Shown: in pieces, positions 5,912-6,089 of the stretch | How the letters are laid out: each line of letters starts with the position of its first letter | Numbering within the stretch: the first letter of the stretch is position 1 | Assembly: GCA_023261405.1 (NCBI GenBank) | Contig: JAHFOZ010000328.1 | Location: 1 to 6,089 of the forward strand | Direction of reading: 5' to 3' | Origin: Planctomycetota bacterium | GTDB lineage: Bacteria; Planctomycetota; MHYJ01; JACPRB01 | DNA length: 6,089 nt | The notes under the pieces: model-generated | What the model was told of the DNA's origin: nothing | Database searches by the model: none | Seen by the model: only the letters and a program-made list of their open reading frames with translations | Made by a program: the position numbers and the translations under genes

Positions 5912-5950
5912 CTCTAGCCATAAAGGGGACGGAGTGTTTTATGGCTGGAG
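5912..5950. repeat. Palindromic repeat 2 with the same core and a longer stem
   Basis: CTCTAGCCATAAA (5912-5924) and TTTATGGCTGGAG (5938-5950) form a 13-position stem with a single G-T pair; the inner 9 pairs are perfect. The 13-base loop is GGGGACGGAGTGT, and the shared core GGACGGAGTGTTTT occupies 5927-5940. The right arm covers the stop codon and last three codons of the minus-strand gene that ends here, so the element abuts or has reshaped that 3' end. As a stem-loop between two converging genes it could also end or protect transcripts, although no T-run follows on either strand. Confidence 0.65.
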
Positions 5951-6089
5951 GCGGGCCAGGATCGCGTCCACGTCGTAGACGCAGCCGCCCCAGACCCCGC
6001 CGCTGGCCTGCTGGAGGGCCGCCCAGAGGCGCGTGTCCCCCGGGAGCCGGGGATGGGGACGCAGGTCGGACCGGGGGGGTCGAGCGGCA
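5939..6089 (-). CDS. Unrecognised protein, C-terminal 49 codons (cut by window edge)
   Basis: On the minus strand a frame is open from the right edge to a TAA at 5941-5939. The visible end is arginine- and proline-rich and then reads TRLWAALQQASGGVWGGCV, followed by YDVDAILARLQP and the stop. The compact Trp/Gly/Cys motif and hydrophobic pattern, the lack of stops and codon use like its neighbours all point to a real gene. No family could be named with confidence. It converges on the isomerase gene, with 74 bases between the two stops, mostly filled by the palindromic repeats. Its last codons and stop lie in the right arm of repeat 2. Confidence 0.6.
   Translation of the reverse strand, partial: AARPPRSDLRPHPRLPGDTRLWAALQQASGGVWGGCVYDVDAILARLQP

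Noticed and set aside
5885..5950. Possible CRISPR array from repeated cores 33 bp apart
   Set aside because: There are only two copies, each core lies inside its own hairpin, and no cas genes are present.

Overview
The window is a GC-rich piece of a bacterial chromosome, about two thirds G+C by eye. It carries six protein genes and no RNA genes, complete mobile elements or CRISPR arrays. Two proteins begin with a lipoprotein signal and one with a Sec signal peptide, which suits a diderm bacterium. The high GC and this gene mix suggest something like Planctomycetota, Acidobacteriota or Myxococcota, but the sequence does not fix the phylum.

Layout. At the left edge, a minus-strand metallo-beta-lactamase-fold lipoprotein (1-375, cut by the window end) diverges from a plus-strand gene (552-2804). 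The intergenic region between them (376-551) holds a long imperfect hairpin touching the lipoprotein start codon, a perfect short inverted repeat and a sigma-70-like promoter. The plus-strand gene encodes the most unusual protein here: about 310 residues of coiled coil, a proline-rich linker and a C-terminal MreB/actin-like ATPase domain, 750 residues in all. It converges on a minus-strand pair, rsmH (16S rRNA methyltransferase, 4215-5129) followed by an M20-family amidohydrolase lipoprotein (2879-4204). The ribosome binding site of the amidohydrolase overlaps the rsmH stop codon, so the two are probably co-translated. A periplasmic cyclophilin-type peptidyl-prolyl isomerase (5193-5864) diverges from rsmH. 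The right edge holds the last 49 codons of a minus-strand gene that was not recognised.

Between the isomerase and that last gene lie two hairpins, 33 bp apart. They share the same 14-base core (GGACGGAGTGTTTT) but have different self-complementary stems. They look like members of a dispersed palindromic repeat family, and the second runs into the 3' end of the neighbouring gene.

The genes do not form one pathway. The best candidates for new biology are the coiled-coil/actin fusion, whose second phosphate loop lacks the usual aspartate, the paired core-sharing hairpins, and the hairpin that could mask the start codon of the metallo-hydrolase.
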